From positions 1 to 13,467 of the forward strand of contig CAZFUY010000081.1 of NCBI GenBank assembly GCA_964522445.1: a stretch of DNA of 13,467 bases. The letters are read 5' to 3'. Origin of the DNA: CAZFUY01 sp964522445. Its GTDB lineage: Bacteria; Pseudomonadota; Gammaproteobacteria; SZUA-229. Below the pieces are notes generated by a model that ran no database searches, was not told the origin of the DNA, and saw nothing but the letters and a program-made list of their open reading frames with translations. Shown here one piece after another: positions 1 through 8,008 of this stretch. The translations under genes were made by a program, and so were the position numbers. Position 1 is the stretch's first letter; the number at the start of each line of letters is the position of its first letter.

Positions 1-1778
1 TAATTAATCGGTGGCGGAGCAACACGTAAAACTTCTTCAAGCGTGGTAATACCCGAGGCAACTTTCTGCGCACCACTTAATCTTAAAGGCCTCATTCCCT
101 CTTTAAGAGCCTGTTTCTGGAGCTTACTAATATTACAATTCTCGGTAATAAGATTTTTTATTTCTGTGGAGAAAGTAAACATTTCATAAATACCAATACG
201 CCCCATATAACCTGTATTTCTACACTCAAGACAACCAACAGGTTGATAAACTTTTCTGGGTTTAGCTGGTTTCCAGGGTTTTACTAATTCTTTCCAGGCC
301 TCATCTGAAATTTCAGTTTCCTGTTTACAGTGAGGGCATAAAGTTCTAATCAGCCGTTGCGCCATAATGCCTAGTACAGTTGACTGAATAAGGTATGACG
401 GCACGCCTATATCCAGCATTCGGGTTACAGCTGAGGGAGCATCATTGGTATGCAATGTTGATAAAACCAGATGCCCTGTTAATGCAGCCTGAATTGCAAT
501 CTCTGATGTTTCTATATCACGAATCTCACCAATCATAATAATATCGGGATCCTGTCGTAATAAGGTACGAACACCACTGGCAAAATCAAGATCAATATTA
601 TTTTGCACCTGCATCTGATTAAAACTGGGTTCAACTAATTCAATGGGATCTTCCACTGTACACACATTGACTTCAGGTTTAGCAAGCTGCTTCAAGGTGG
701 AATAAAGCGTCGTTGTTTTACCAGAACCTGTTGGTCCTGTAACTAAAATAATGCCATTGGGTTGAGCAATCATCGCCTGCCAACGCTCATCATCTGCCGA
801 ACCAAAACCAAGCTCTTTATAATTTCTAACCAGTACTTCAGGATCAAAAATACGCATAACCATTTTCTCACCAAATGCTGTTGGCATAGTGGATAAGCGC
901 AATTCTACTTCTGTTCCATCAGGGGTGCGTGTTTTTAAACGGCCATCCTGTGGGCGACGTTTTTCAGCTACATTCATACGCCCCAGAATTTTAATGCGAC
1001 TGGAAACAGCTGACATAACCGTTGATGGAATCTGATAAACATCATGCATAACACCATCGATACGAAAACGAACATTGCCCATTTCACGTCGTGGTTCTAA
1101 ATGAATATCACTGGCTCTTTGGTCAAATGCATACTGTAATAACCAGTCAACAATATTGACTACATGCTGATCATTTGCATCCAGCTTACCTGCGCGCCCC
1201 AGTTCCATAAGCGCTTCAAGATTACCGATATTAGCCGAACCTTCCACGGATTCTTTCTGTGCGCCAAATACAGATTTGGATACAGTAAAAAACTCAAGTA
1301 AGTAACGCGCAATATCATCTGGATTAGCAATAACGCGTTTAAAACTTTTATTATTTATCCGACTAAGCTCTGTTTCCCATTCTCTTTCAAAGGGCTCAGT
1401 TGTAGCAACAGTAATACTATTCGCTTCAACTTTTACCGGCAGTATATTAAATCGTGCAGCATAGGCATAAGAAACAACACTGGTTATCATGCTGACATCA
1501 ATTTTTAATGGATCTATTCGATAATAAGGAAGAGAAACTCTTTCAGCCAGCCATACAGTTAAAAACTCAAGTGACAACAATGTGCGATTATCACGTTGAT
1601 CAATCCACTGTCGCTCAGCAAGAACAGCCAATGGATTCTTTTCGGTATATTCTTTACTAATGGCTATAGTTCGCAGCATATGTGCATTATCTTTATCGAC
1701 AATACCATCCTGCTCCAGCCAGGTTAATACCTCATGAAGATTTAGTTTACGATCGGTTGTATCCACTACTGCATTCAT
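1..1778 (-). CDS. GspE/PilB-family type II secretion or type IV pilus assembly ATPase (3' end at window edge)
   Basis: My translation of the minus strand from the ATG at 1778 is open for 592 codons; the next codon begins TA at the window edge, so the stop may lie right there or just outside. Seen: an N-terminal region resembling the T2SSE_N domain (about residues 75-165), Walker A GPTGSGKT at 348-355, an Asp/Glu-rich Walker B with DPDIIMIGEIRD at 410-421, a His-box TGHLVLSTLHTNDA after it, and a CPHC (481-484) / CLEC (516-519) zinc tetracysteine. These are hallmarks of hexameric cytoplasmic ATPases that power pseudopilus or pilus assembly with a GspF/PilC membrane protein. The full length fits the family (about 560-600). 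The start has a weak AGG eight bases upstream. It follows the adaptor gene on the same strand after a 58-base gap holding a REP-like hairpin. GspE, PilB and MshE homologues cannot be separated here; the partner genes would lie left of the window. Confidence 0.93.
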   Translation of the reverse strand, partial: MNAVVDTTDRKLNLHEVLTWLEQDGIVDKDNAHMLRTIAISKEYTEKNPLAVLAERQWIDQRDNRTLLSLEFLTVWLAERVSLPYYRIDPLKIDVSMITSVVSYAYAARFNILPVKVEANSITVATTEPFEREWETELSRINNKSFKRVIANPDDIARYLLEFFTVSKSVFGAQKESVEGSANIGNLEALMELGRAGKLDANDQHVVNIVDWLLQYAFDQRASDIHLEPRREMGNVRFRIDGVMHDVYQIPSTVMSAVSSRIKILGRMNVAEKRRPQDGRLKTRTPDGTEVELRLSTMPTAFGEKMVMRIFDPEVLVRNYKELGFGSADDERWQAMIAQPNGIILVTGPTGSGKTTTLYSTLKQLAKPEVNVCTVEDPIELVEPSFNQMQVQNNIDLDFASGVRTLLRQDPDIIMIGEIRDIETSEIAIQAALTGHLVLSTLHTNDAPSAVTRMLDIGVPSYLIQSTVLGIMAQRLIRTLCPHCKQETEISDEAWKELVKPWKPAKPRKVYQPVGCLECRNTGYMGRIGIYEMFTFSTEIKNLITENCNISKLQKQALKEGMRPLRLSGAQKVASGITTLEEVLRVAPPPIN

Positions 1779-1795
1779 AATCTAGCCTGAAAATT

Positions 1796-1820
1796 TACTG
1801 CGACTAAAGTCGCTCCTGTA
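1796..1820. repeat. REP-like palindrome (AGGAGCGACTTTAGTCGC type)
   Basis: Read on the minus strand, the element carries AGGAGCGACTTTAGTCGC, with stem arms GCGACT (1800-1805) and AGTCGC (1808-1813) on the plus strand. This matches the well-known style of repetitive extragenic palindromes in Pseudomonas and related gammaproteobacteria (consensus near GTAGGAGCG-CTT-AGCCGCGA), which are mobilised by RAYT transposases. It lies in the short gap between the adaptor and the secretion ATPase. The repeat nature is inferred from resemblance; only one copy is visible here. Confidence 0.6.
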
Positions 1821-1836
1821 TTTATATTAGATTATT

Positions 1837-2595
1837 CTAAAAAAATATTACTTTTGCTTTCTGCCCTGCATAAAAATACAGCCTGTTGCCATGACTAAAC
1901 TGAATTTTTACAATTATTTTTTCTACTGCGGCGGCTGCACCAGAAATGGATTGCACTGTGCCCTTGTGCTCTTCTCCAGCAACAATCACTTTTACACCCA
2001 AACCCATTTTTAATTTTTTTATCATGCCATAATCAAGCAACACACTAACCTGCATAATGTTTTTCTTCGCAACCAGAAGTTTAATCTCTGATTTATTTTC
2101 TTCAGAGATAACCATTCCCTCCTGGAGATTTAACTGGGTAACAATGCCATTAAAAGGCGATACAAGCCGTGATTTATTATATTGCCATTGCGCCAGATCA
2201 ACATCAGATTGTGCTACCGTTTCTCTTGCCAATAAACCTTTTAAGTGGGCTTCTGTTTTTTGCAATTCAACTTCAGATAACACTGTGCGCTCATACAACT
2301 CTTCTGCATGAGCCATATCCAGTTTAGCGTCAAATATTAATGGCTGTATTTCACCTACTTTAGCTTTATATTTTTTTATTTTTATAATAAATGGCTGCTT
2401 ATCTAATTGCGCAAGAAGCTGGCCTTTTTTTACTTTTTCACCGGCTTTAACACCAACTGTTTTAACAACACCTGTTACAGGAAATGCCAGCACTGTTTCA
2501 TTCCCCCATTCCAGTACGCCATCAACACTCTGTGCAAAACAAATAGCAGATGAAAAAATATAGATGCAAAAAATTCTTATGCTAATTTTTATCAA
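1837..2595 (-). CDS. Short HlyD/RND-type periplasmic adaptor (membrane fusion protein)
   Basis: A 252-residue protein with a signal peptide (hydrophobic stretch to about residue 20, likely cleavage near CFA-QS). A lipoyl/biotinyl-like half motif follows (about 37-68, with AGEKVKKGQLLAQLD), then a helical hairpin (about 70-140), the second lipoyl half (SRLVSPFNGIVTQLNLQEG, 142-160) and a beta-barrel segment (about 170-252). This is the order seen in adaptors that bridge an inner-membrane transporter to TolC. It is shorter than typical RND or HlyD adaptors (about 350-450 residues), with a short hairpin and no membrane-proximal C-terminal domain. Its start codon overlaps the stop of the TolC-family gene by 4 bases (ATGA), implying translational coupling, so the two probably work as a pair. 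No ABC or RND pump gene accompanies it in the window, so the substrate is unknown. Confidence 0.88.
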   Translation of the reverse strand: MIKISIRIFCIYIFSSAICFAQSVDGVLEWGNETVLAFPVTGVVKTVGVKAGEKVKKGQLLAQLDKQPFIIKIKKYKAKVGEIQPLIFDAKLDMAHAEELYERTVLSEVELQKTEAHLKGLLARETVAQSDVDLAQWQYNKSRLVSPFNGIVTQLNLQEGMVISEENKSEIKLLVAKKNIMQVSVLLDYGMIKKLKMGLGVKVIVAGEEHKGTVQSISGAAAAVEKIIVKIQFSHGNRLYFYAGQKAKVIFF

Positions 2596-3884
2596 AACGA
2601 TTCGCCACCCAGAAAATCATTATTCAATAATATCTGTAATTCCATCCAGGCCAATGCCAGTTCAAAATCTGTTTTTGCCTGCCTGTATTTTGCTTCAGAT
2701 ATTGACACCATTGCATCACCTAAATTTGTTTTTACTTCCATTTCATACAGGGCACGATTTCGATCAAGCTCCAGCTCTCTAAAATCCATGGCTATTATCA
2801 TTTGTTCTCTTTGCACTTTTAACAACTGAATCTTCTGCCAAAGAACCAGTAGCCTCTGGCGCAATTCAGACTGTGTTCTTATGAGCATAGCACGTTGCTT
2901 TAACAAGTTACTGCGCTGCCTGGAAACTTCTGCCTGCATTCCTGTATGCTCTAGCAGAGGGATAGTTAAATTCACTTCTGCTCGCCAGTCCTCATTCCAG
3001 CTGGATTTTCTTGAATATTCTGATAATTGTAGCTGGGCATCCAGTCTTGGCCTGATTTTCTTTCGCGCAGCCTGTAAACGTTTCTGCGCACTTTCCACTT
3101 TTGTTTTTAATAATGAAATAAGTAAATTTTTACTCATCAATTCATCAAGTAATAGATCATATTCCTGTATTGTTTTTTTATGATATTGCAAATGTGGCAT
3201 TTTAAGACGGGATGGCAACTCACCGGGGCGATTTAAAACTTCCGCCAACATGGCTCTTGATGTTCGCTGCTCTACTTCACTCGCATAACGCTGGTTGCGT
3301 ATTTGCTGATAAGCATTATTGGCTTTCAATAAATCCACATCAGATATCTGTTTTAATTCATGACGATCTTTGGCTGCATCAAAACGAATAAAAGCAACCG
3401 CCATTGCCTCATTATCCCAGGCATATTTAAAATCAGCTAACAAAACCACAAAAAACTGCCTTGCTATTGCCAGACTCCTTTTCGCAATTAGATATGGCAT
3501 ATATGTTTTAATTGCACGATGCTCCGCATCTGCTGCTGAGAATTTATTTTCAGACTGACCAAAATCATACAGGGGTTTAATTATTCTTAATGTTGCACTG
3601 TGATCATCAGTAGACTGACCAACAACTAAAGGAGATGGATTTGTAAATGCAGCCTGCAATTCTAATTCAGCCTGAAGTGCAGTTTCAGACTGAGCAGACT
3701 GTAATTCAGAACGAGCAAGCGCCTGCACTGAACCTGCTTCAATAAGCTGTGGATGAGTTAAATCATTAGCAAGACCCAGTGCATAATCCAAAGTTAACGG
3801 ACTGGGTAAAGCGTGACTATTTTGTTCAGCATTAACCAGCTGAACAGGCAAAACAAGAAAGACCAGAACAATAACATATCTCAT
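2592..3884 (-). CDS. TolC-family outer-membrane efflux protein
   Basis: A 430-residue protein with a signal peptide (cleavage likely near VNA-EQ at about residue 20). The rest is rich in long amphipathic helices with Ala, Gln, Glu and Leu, broken by short strand-like segments. The opening TLDYALGLANDLTHPQL resembles the family start (sAl..A...nP.l). A second matching half is present later, with QAARKKIRPRLDAQLQLSEY and then VNLTIPLLE before a final long coiled segment. TolC family members form trimeric outer-membrane barrels with a periplasmic alpha tunnel; 430 residues is in the normal range. It overlaps the upstream thioredoxin-fold gene by 4 bases and the downstream adaptor by 4 bases, so the three are tightly coupled. 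It could serve efflux or protein export; the sequence does not say which. Confidence 0.88.
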   Translation of the reverse strand: MRYVIVLVFLVLPVQLVNAEQNSHALPSPLTLDYALGLANDLTHPQLIEAGSVQALARSELQSAQSETALQAELELQAAFTNPSPLVVGQSTDDHSATLRIIKPLYDFGQSENKFSAADAEHRAIKTYMPYLIAKRSLAIARQFFVVLLADFKYAWDNEAMAVAFIRFDAAKDRHELKQISDVDLLKANNAYQQIRNQRYASEVEQRTSRAMLAEVLNRPGELPSRLKMPHLQYHKKTIQEYDLLLDELMSKNLLISLLKTKVESAQKRLQAARKKIRPRLDAQLQLSEYSRKSSWNEDWRAEVNLTIPLLEHTGMQAEVSRQRSNLLKQRAMLIRTQSELRQRLLVLWQKIQLLKVQREQMIIAMDFRELELDRNRALYEMEVKTNLGDAMVSISEAKYRQAKTDFELALAWMELQILLNNDFLGGESF

Positions 3885-4399
3885 TCAGATTTTTTTCGCC
3901 GTATTTTTTTATAACGAGTAAAGCTCATGCTTTTATATGCACCAGTTACAACATATTCACCCAGCCAGATAAATTCTTTAACACTTGATGTTGCACCCGT
4001 ATACCGAACTATTCGCTTACCCGATAAATCAAAAAATGCAAAAACAGGAGTAGCACGCACTCGGTGCTGTTTAAAAGAGAATTCTTTTTCTGTTGTAACT
4101 TTGCCCTGAAAATCAGTGATTTCTATATCGCCTTCAATATCAACTTTAAAAATAAGAAAATTTTCTTTAAAAAATTTAATAACTTCAGGCTGGTTTAATA
4201 TAGTGGTTTTCATTCGATGGCAAAAAGGGCACTCATCCATTTCAAAAAATAATAGAATACCTTTTTTATTCTGCTGCTTTGCATTTTCAAGTTCTTCGGA
4301 ATAATCTCCGAAGCTTTCATCAAAAAACACTGGCTCTGCTGCAATAACTATCTGACTGAGAATTAATAGCAAGGAAAAGATGCAAAGTTTAAGTTTCAT
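3881..4399 (-). CDS. Periplasmic thioredoxin-fold protein (SoxW/thioredoxin_2-like)
   Basis: A 172-residue protein with a signal peptide (MKLKLCIFSLLLILSQIVIA, cleavage near residue 20-21). The thioredoxin fold is shown by ILLFFEMDECPFCHRMK with a CPFC redox pair at 57-60, a long linker strand (FLIFKVDIEGD) and the cis-proline strand RATPVFAFFDLSGKRIVRY with Pro118. The bacterial SoxW/thioredoxin-related family has this pattern of CxxC-HxM and an acidic residue before the motif. It is likely to act as a thiol-disulfide reductant or isomerase in the periplasm. The C-terminus is basic (RYKKIRRKKSE). It starts 10 bases after the stop of the zinc-ribbon gene, with a GTGAG-type ribosome site, and its stop overlaps the TolC-family start. 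The context suggests it serves maturation of a partner of this export operon, but the substrate is unknown. Confidence 0.85.
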   Translation of the reverse strand: MKLKLCIFSLLLILSQIVIAAEPVFFDESFGDYSEELENAKQQNKKGILLFFEMDECPFCHRMKTTILNQPEVIKFFKENFLIFKVDIEGDIEITDFQGKVTTEKEFSFKQHRVRATPVFAFFDLSGKRIVRYTGATSSVKEFIWLGEYVVTGAYKSMSFTRYKKIRRKKSE

Positions 4400-4409
4400 T
4401 TAAATCTCA

Positions 4410-4595
4410 CTAATGGGCTTCATTCCTGGTTTTTCCACAACGCTTACATTGATACGCTGTAACTAATTTTCCCTGCTTAACATCAAACTGCTGTTCTTTA
4501 AGCACTTCCCATTTATGAAAACCACGCCTGCAAAGCGTGTTACCTTTAGCCTTCTCTGAGGCTTTCTTTTTTTTGAACTGTAAAATATTGCTCAT
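4410..4595 (-). CDS. Small zinc-ribbon-like protein, function unknown
   Basis: A 61-residue, very basic protein. The first 20 residues are Lys-rich (FKKKKASEKAKG). They are followed by C22-x4-H27-K-W and then, after a short beta-like stretch, C50-K-R-C53-G-K. The C/H...CxxC pattern is what a single zinc knuckle would need and resembles short zinc-ribbon proteins such as those of the DUF1660 type; I do not recognise a named gene. There is no signal peptide, so it should be cytoplasmic. It is the first gene of the left-hand operon, 47 bases after hisD, and ends 10 bases before the thioredoxin-fold gene. The ribosome site is poor: a G-rich GGGAGG lies about 14 bases from the ATG. Protein-coding status is likely, because the spacing is tight and the cysteines are ordered. 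Confidence 0.65.
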   Translation of the reverse strand: MSNILQFKKKKASEKAKGNTLCRRGFHKWEVLKEQQFDVKQGKLVTAYQCKRCGKTRNEAH

Positions 4596-4610
4596 TTCTC
4601 AGCTTTTCAT

Positions 4611-4639
4611 CCTCCCCCCCACATAAAAAAAGGGGGTGG
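4611..4639. other. G/C-tract hairpin between hisD and the zinc-ribbon gene
   Basis: On the plus strand CC-T-CCCCCCC (4611-4620) faces GGGGG-T-GG (4632-4639) across an A-rich loop of 11 bases. The stem is strong apart from one mismatch. Neither strand has a T-run after the stem, so it is not a textbook intrinsic terminator. It could attenuate read-through from hisD into the export operon, or be a site for an RNA-binding protein. It also holds the G-rich stretch just upstream of the zinc-ribbon start. Confidence 0.4.
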
Positions 4640-4642
4640 AAC

Positions 4643-5965
4643 TTACAATATATTCCTTTTTATTTCTTTATTCTTTATCCTGTATTCCGCCGAACGCGCA
4701 TGCGCTGTTAAGCCCTCACCATGTGCCAGCACTGATGCTGTTTTAGCTAATTCAGAAGCACCTTCTGCCGAACAATTTATTAAACTGGATCGTTTCTGAA
4801 AATCATAAACACCCAACGGTGATGAAAAACGAGCCGTTCTTGATGTTGGCAATACGTGGTTTGGGCCTGCACAGTAATCACCCAAAGCTTCTGCTGTGTA
4901 ACGCCCCATAAAAATAGCGCCGGCATGACGAATTTCTTTAGCGCGTTCACTTGCATCATCTATTGAAAGTTCAAGATGTTCCGGCGCAATATAGTTAGCT
5001 ACATCAATAGCCTGATCCATATCTTTTGTGGTGATTAAAATCCCACGAGCCGTTAATGATTTTTTAATAATTTCTGCTCTTGGCATGTCTTTAATCTGTT
5101 TTTCAATACTGGCTTTAATTTTTTCGATATAGGCATCGTCAGGGCAAACTAAAATTGATTGTGCATCTTCATCATGTTCCGCCTGTGAAAATAAATCCAT
5201 GGCAATCCAGTCTGCATCTGTTTGGCCATCACAAACCACACAGATTTCAGAAGGGCCTGCAATCATATCTATGCCTACTGCACCAAACACCATGCGCTTT
5301 GCAGTCGCCACATAAATATTTCCGGGTCCTACTATTTTATCAACCTGTGGAATAGTTTCTGTACCAAAAGCTAATGCGGCAATCGCCTGTGCGCCACCAA
5401 TGGCAAAGACGCGATCTACATTTGCAATGGCGGCCGCAGACAGTACCAGATCATTTACTTCACCATCTGGTGTAGGCACGACCATAATTAATTCAGACAC
5501 ACCGGCTACTTTGGCAGGAATGGCATTCATTAATACAGAGGAAGGGTAAGCCGCTTTACCACCGGGTACATAAAGCCCCACTCGATCCATAGCCGTAACC
5601 TGCTGACCTAATACAGTGCCATCTGCTTCTGTATAAGACCAGGATTCCATTTTCTGATGCAATGCATAAGTGCGCACACGTTCTGCTGCTTTTTCCAGGG
5701 CTTCACGTTGCGCCGGTGGGATTTTATTTAATGCCTGATTGATTCTATCTCTGGATATTTCCAGTTCAGACATATCATTTACACTCATGCGATCAAACTT
5801 GTTAGTGTATTCAACAACTGCCGCATCACCACGTTGACGCACATTTTTTAATACATCATTTACAACATTAAATACCTGATCATTAGACACAGATTCCCAT
5901 GCTAATAATTCATCTAGCTGTTGCCAGAAATTTTTATCCTGTGCATTGAGTTGTTTGATAATCAT
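4643..5965 (-). CDS. hisD: Histidinol dehydrogenase
   Basis: A 440-residue protein that oxidises L-histidinol to L-histidine in two NAD-dependent steps, the last steps of histidine synthesis in the cytoplasm. Seen: the signature GLYVPGGKAAYPSSVLMN (130-147), GGAQAIAALAFG (190-201), VDKIVGPGNIYVATAK (208-223), and zinc ligands in expected places: Gln261 and His264 in FSQAEHDEDAQ, Asp363 in LGDYCAGPNH and His422 in GLTAHARSAEY. The catalytic Glu-His pair is at 329-330 (APEHLEL). Length is normal for the family. The start codon overlaps the hisG stop by 4 bases, so they are coupled. In many gammaproteobacteria hisC follows; here the next genes belong to a different operon. Confidence 0.97.
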   Translation of the reverse strand: MIIKQLNAQDKNFWQQLDELLAWESVSNDQVFNVVNDVLKNVRQRGDAAVVEYTNKFDRMSVNDMSELEISRDRINQALNKIPPAQREALEKAAERVRTYALHQKMESWSYTEADGTVLGQQVTAMDRVGLYVPGGKAAYPSSVLMNAIPAKVAGVSELIMVVPTPDGEVNDLVLSAAAIANVDRVFAIGGAQAIAALAFGTETIPQVDKIVGPGNIYVATAKRMVFGAVGIDMIAGPSEICVVCDGQTDADWIAMDLFSQAEHDEDAQSILVCPDDAYIEKIKASIEKQIKDMPRAEIIKKSLTARGILITTKDMDQAIDVANYIAPEHLELSIDDASERAKEIRHAGAIFMGRYTAEALGDYCAGPNHVLPTSRTARFSSPLGVYDFQKRSSLINCSAEGASELAKTASVLAHGEGLTAHARSAEYRIKNKEIKRNIL

Positions 5966-6594
5966 GACTGAACCGCTTCGCGTAATTGATCAACCATTGT
6001 TTGAATACGATTATGTTTCATTTTTAGTGATGCCTTGTTGACCACTAAACGTGAAGAGATATCGGCAATGTGATCAAATGGTTTTAAACCATTGGCTTTT
6101 AGCGTATTGCCTGTATCCACCACATCAACAATTAAATCAGATAAACCCACTATCGGCCCCAACTCCATAGAACCATAAAGTTTAATCACTTCAACCTGTT
6201 TGCCCTGCTCTGCAAAATAGCGACGCGCCACATTGACAAATTTTGTAGCAATGCGTAAACGACCATTGCCCGGCTGAAAGTCCACTTTACCTGCAGTCAT
6301 TAATCTGCACTTTGCAATATTTAAATCGACCAGCTCATACAGGCCATCACCTCCATGTTCCAGCAAAACATCCTTACCCGCCACGCCTAAATCCGCTGCA
6401 CCGTATTGCACATAAGTAGGCACATCTGTGGCACGAATAATAACCAGTTTTACATCATCGTGATTGGTGTCCAGTATAAGTTTACGACTTTTTTCTGGAT
6501 CATCTTTGGGGATGATATTGGCGGCTTCCAGTAAAGGCAGCGTTTCTTTAAATATGCGCCCTTTTGAAAGCGCGATGGTGATACCGTTATTCAT
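5962..6594 (-). CDS. hisG: ATP phosphoribosyltransferase, short form
   Basis: A 210-residue protein that joins ATP and PRPP in the first step of histidine synthesis. Seen: the N-terminal ITIALSKGRIFKETLPLLE (5-23), YGAADLGVAGKDVL (64-77), and the PRPP-binding loop DVVDTGNTLKANGL at 157-170. The protein ends after the catalytic domains and lacks the C-terminal regulatory ACT-like domain of the long form (about 300 residues). Short HisG is known to work as an octamer with HisZ, a catalytically inactive histidyl-tRNA-synthetase-like subunit, which carries the histidine feedback site; hisZ is not in this window and should lie elsewhere. It follows murA after 58 bases and overlaps hisD. Confidence 0.96.
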   Translation of the reverse strand: MNNGITIALSKGRIFKETLPLLEAANIIPKDDPEKSRKLILDTNHDDVKLVIIRATDVPTYVQYGAADLGVAGKDVLLEHGGDGLYELVDLNIAKCRLMTAGKVDFQPGNGRLRIATKFVNVARRYFAEQGKQVEVIKLYGSMELGPIVGLSDLIVDVVDTGNTLKANGLKPFDHIADISSRLVVNKASLKMKHNRIQTMVDQLREAVQS

Positions 6595-6621
6595 AATTAG
6601 TTAAAATATAATCTCTTTGTG

Positions 6622-6646
6622 GCCTTTACGACTTTGCGCCAAAGGC
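6622..6646. other. Small hairpin between murA and hisG
   Basis: GCCTTT (6622-6627) and AAAGGC (6641-6646) form a six-base stem with a 13-base loop in the 58-base murA-hisG gap. It has no T-run in the minus direction, so it is more likely an mRNA processing or stabilising element than a terminator, if it has any role. Confidence 0.25.
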
Positions 6647-6652
6647 TTTAAT

Positions 6653-7912
6653 TTAATCTGCAACTCGACGAATTTTTGCGCTTAGTGATGCCAGTTTTTC
6701 TTCAATGAGTTCATAACCTCGATCAATATGATAAATACGTTGCACTTCAGTTTCGCCTTCAGCAACAAGACCTGCCAGAATTAAGCTGGCAGATGCGCGT
6801 AAATCCGTTGCCATTACCGGCGCACCATTTAATTTTTCAGTGCCTCGAACAATGGCAGTATTGCCTTCTACTTCGATATTAGCACCCATGCGCTGCATTT
6901 CCTGCACGTGCATAAAACGATTTTCAAATACCGTTTCCACAATAGTACCTGTACCTTCAGCAATAGTATTCAATGCCATAAACTGTGCCTGCATATCCGT
7001 TGGAAATGCAGGGTAAGGTGCTGTTCGAACACTCACAGCTTTTGGCCTTTTGCCATGCATGTCCAGTTCAATCCAGTCATCGCCACAGGTAATTTCAGCA
7101 CCTGCTTCACGCAATTTATCCAGCACTGCATCTAACAGTGTTGGGTTAGTGTCTTTTAATTTAACCTTGCCACCAGTAATAGCTGCGGCAATGAGAAAAG
7201 TACCTGTTTCAATACGATCAGGCACTACTCGATATCTCGAACCGGTTAGTTTTTCAACACCTTCAATGGTGATTGTATCAGTACCTGCGCCGGTTATTTT
7301 TGCACCCATAGAAATAAGAAAATTAGCTAAATCAACTACTTCTGGCTCACGAGCCGCATTTTCAAGAACACTAGTACCTTCAGCCAAAGCCGCTGCCATC
7401 ATCAGGTTTTCTGTACCAGTTACTGTAACCATATCCATAACGATACGAGCGCCTTTTAAACGATCTGCTTTAGCATGGATATAACCATTTATAACTTCTA
7501 TATCCGCACCCATATCCTGCAAACCTTTTATATGCAGATTCACAGGACGTGAGCCAATAGCACAACCGCCCGGCAATGAAACTTCTGCGTAACCATATCG
7601 CGCCAGCAAAGGGCCTAATACAAGAATGGACGAACGCATGGTGCGCACCAGATCATAGGGTGCAACCTGGGTTTCAATGGTAGAGTTATCGACTTCAATA
7701 CTCAGTTTTTCATCAACAACAACCGTAACGCCCATGCTACCCAGCAGGGTAACGGTGGTTGTTACATCCTGAAGATGGGGTACATTTTCCACCACGGCCA
7801 CGCCTTCTGCCAGCAACGTTGCTGCCAGTATTGGCAATACCGCATTTTTAGCACCCGAGATACGAATCTCACCTTGAAGGGTTGCGCCACCCTGAATTAA
7901 TAATTTATTCAT
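6653..7912 (-). CDS. murA: UDP-N-acetylglucosamine 1-carboxyvinyltransferase
   Basis: A 419-residue protein, exactly the usual MurA length. It transfers enolpyruvate from PEP to UDP-GlcNAc, the first committed step of peptidoglycan synthesis, in the cytoplasm. Key residues are present: Lys22 in ISGAKNAVLPIL, the catalytic Cys117 in LPGGCAIGSRPVNLH (the cysteine alkylated by fosfomycin in the family), Asp306 in AFPTDMQAQ and Arg398 in HIDRGYELIEEKL. The inside-out two-domain alpha/beta fold is implied by the repeated motifs. It lies downstream of mlaC and upstream of hisG on the same strand, an order well known in gammaproteobacteria. The gene for the BolA-like IbaG usually sits just upstream but is absent here. 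Confidence 0.98.
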   Translation of the reverse strand: MNKLLIQGGATLQGEIRISGAKNAVLPILAATLLAEGVAVVENVPHLQDVTTTVTLLGSMGVTVVVDEKLSIEVDNSTIETQVAPYDLVRTMRSSILVLGPLLARYGYAEVSLPGGCAIGSRPVNLHIKGLQDMGADIEVINGYIHAKADRLKGARIVMDMVTVTGTENLMMAAALAEGTSVLENAAREPEVVDLANFLISMGAKITGAGTDTITIEGVEKLTGSRYRVVPDRIETGTFLIAAAITGGKVKLKDTNPTLLDAVLDKLREAGAEITCGDDWIELDMHGKRPKAVSVRTAPYPAFPTDMQAQFMALNTIAEGTGTIVETVFENRFMHVQEMQRMGANIEVEGNTAIVRGTEKLNGAPVMATDLRASASLILAGLVAEGETEVQRIYHIDRGYELIEEKLASLSAKIRRVAD

Positions 7913-8008
7913 TCACTCTCTGTTACTTAATAATATTGGTCGCTTTATCTCACGACAGGCTTCAGGGGCGCTATGATACTCGATTTAGCCCAAAAAAGGC
8001 GATCTGGC

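Noticed and set aside
7050..7484. 144-codon plus-strand frame inside murA
   Set aside because: It lies fully within murA on the other strand, has no ribosome site, and its translation has low-complexity Ser/Pro/Ala content; murA is certain.
7913..8008. Remnant of mlaB or ibaG between mlaC and murA
   Set aside because: Only 96 bases, with no recognisable STAS or BolA-like fragment; treated as true absence.
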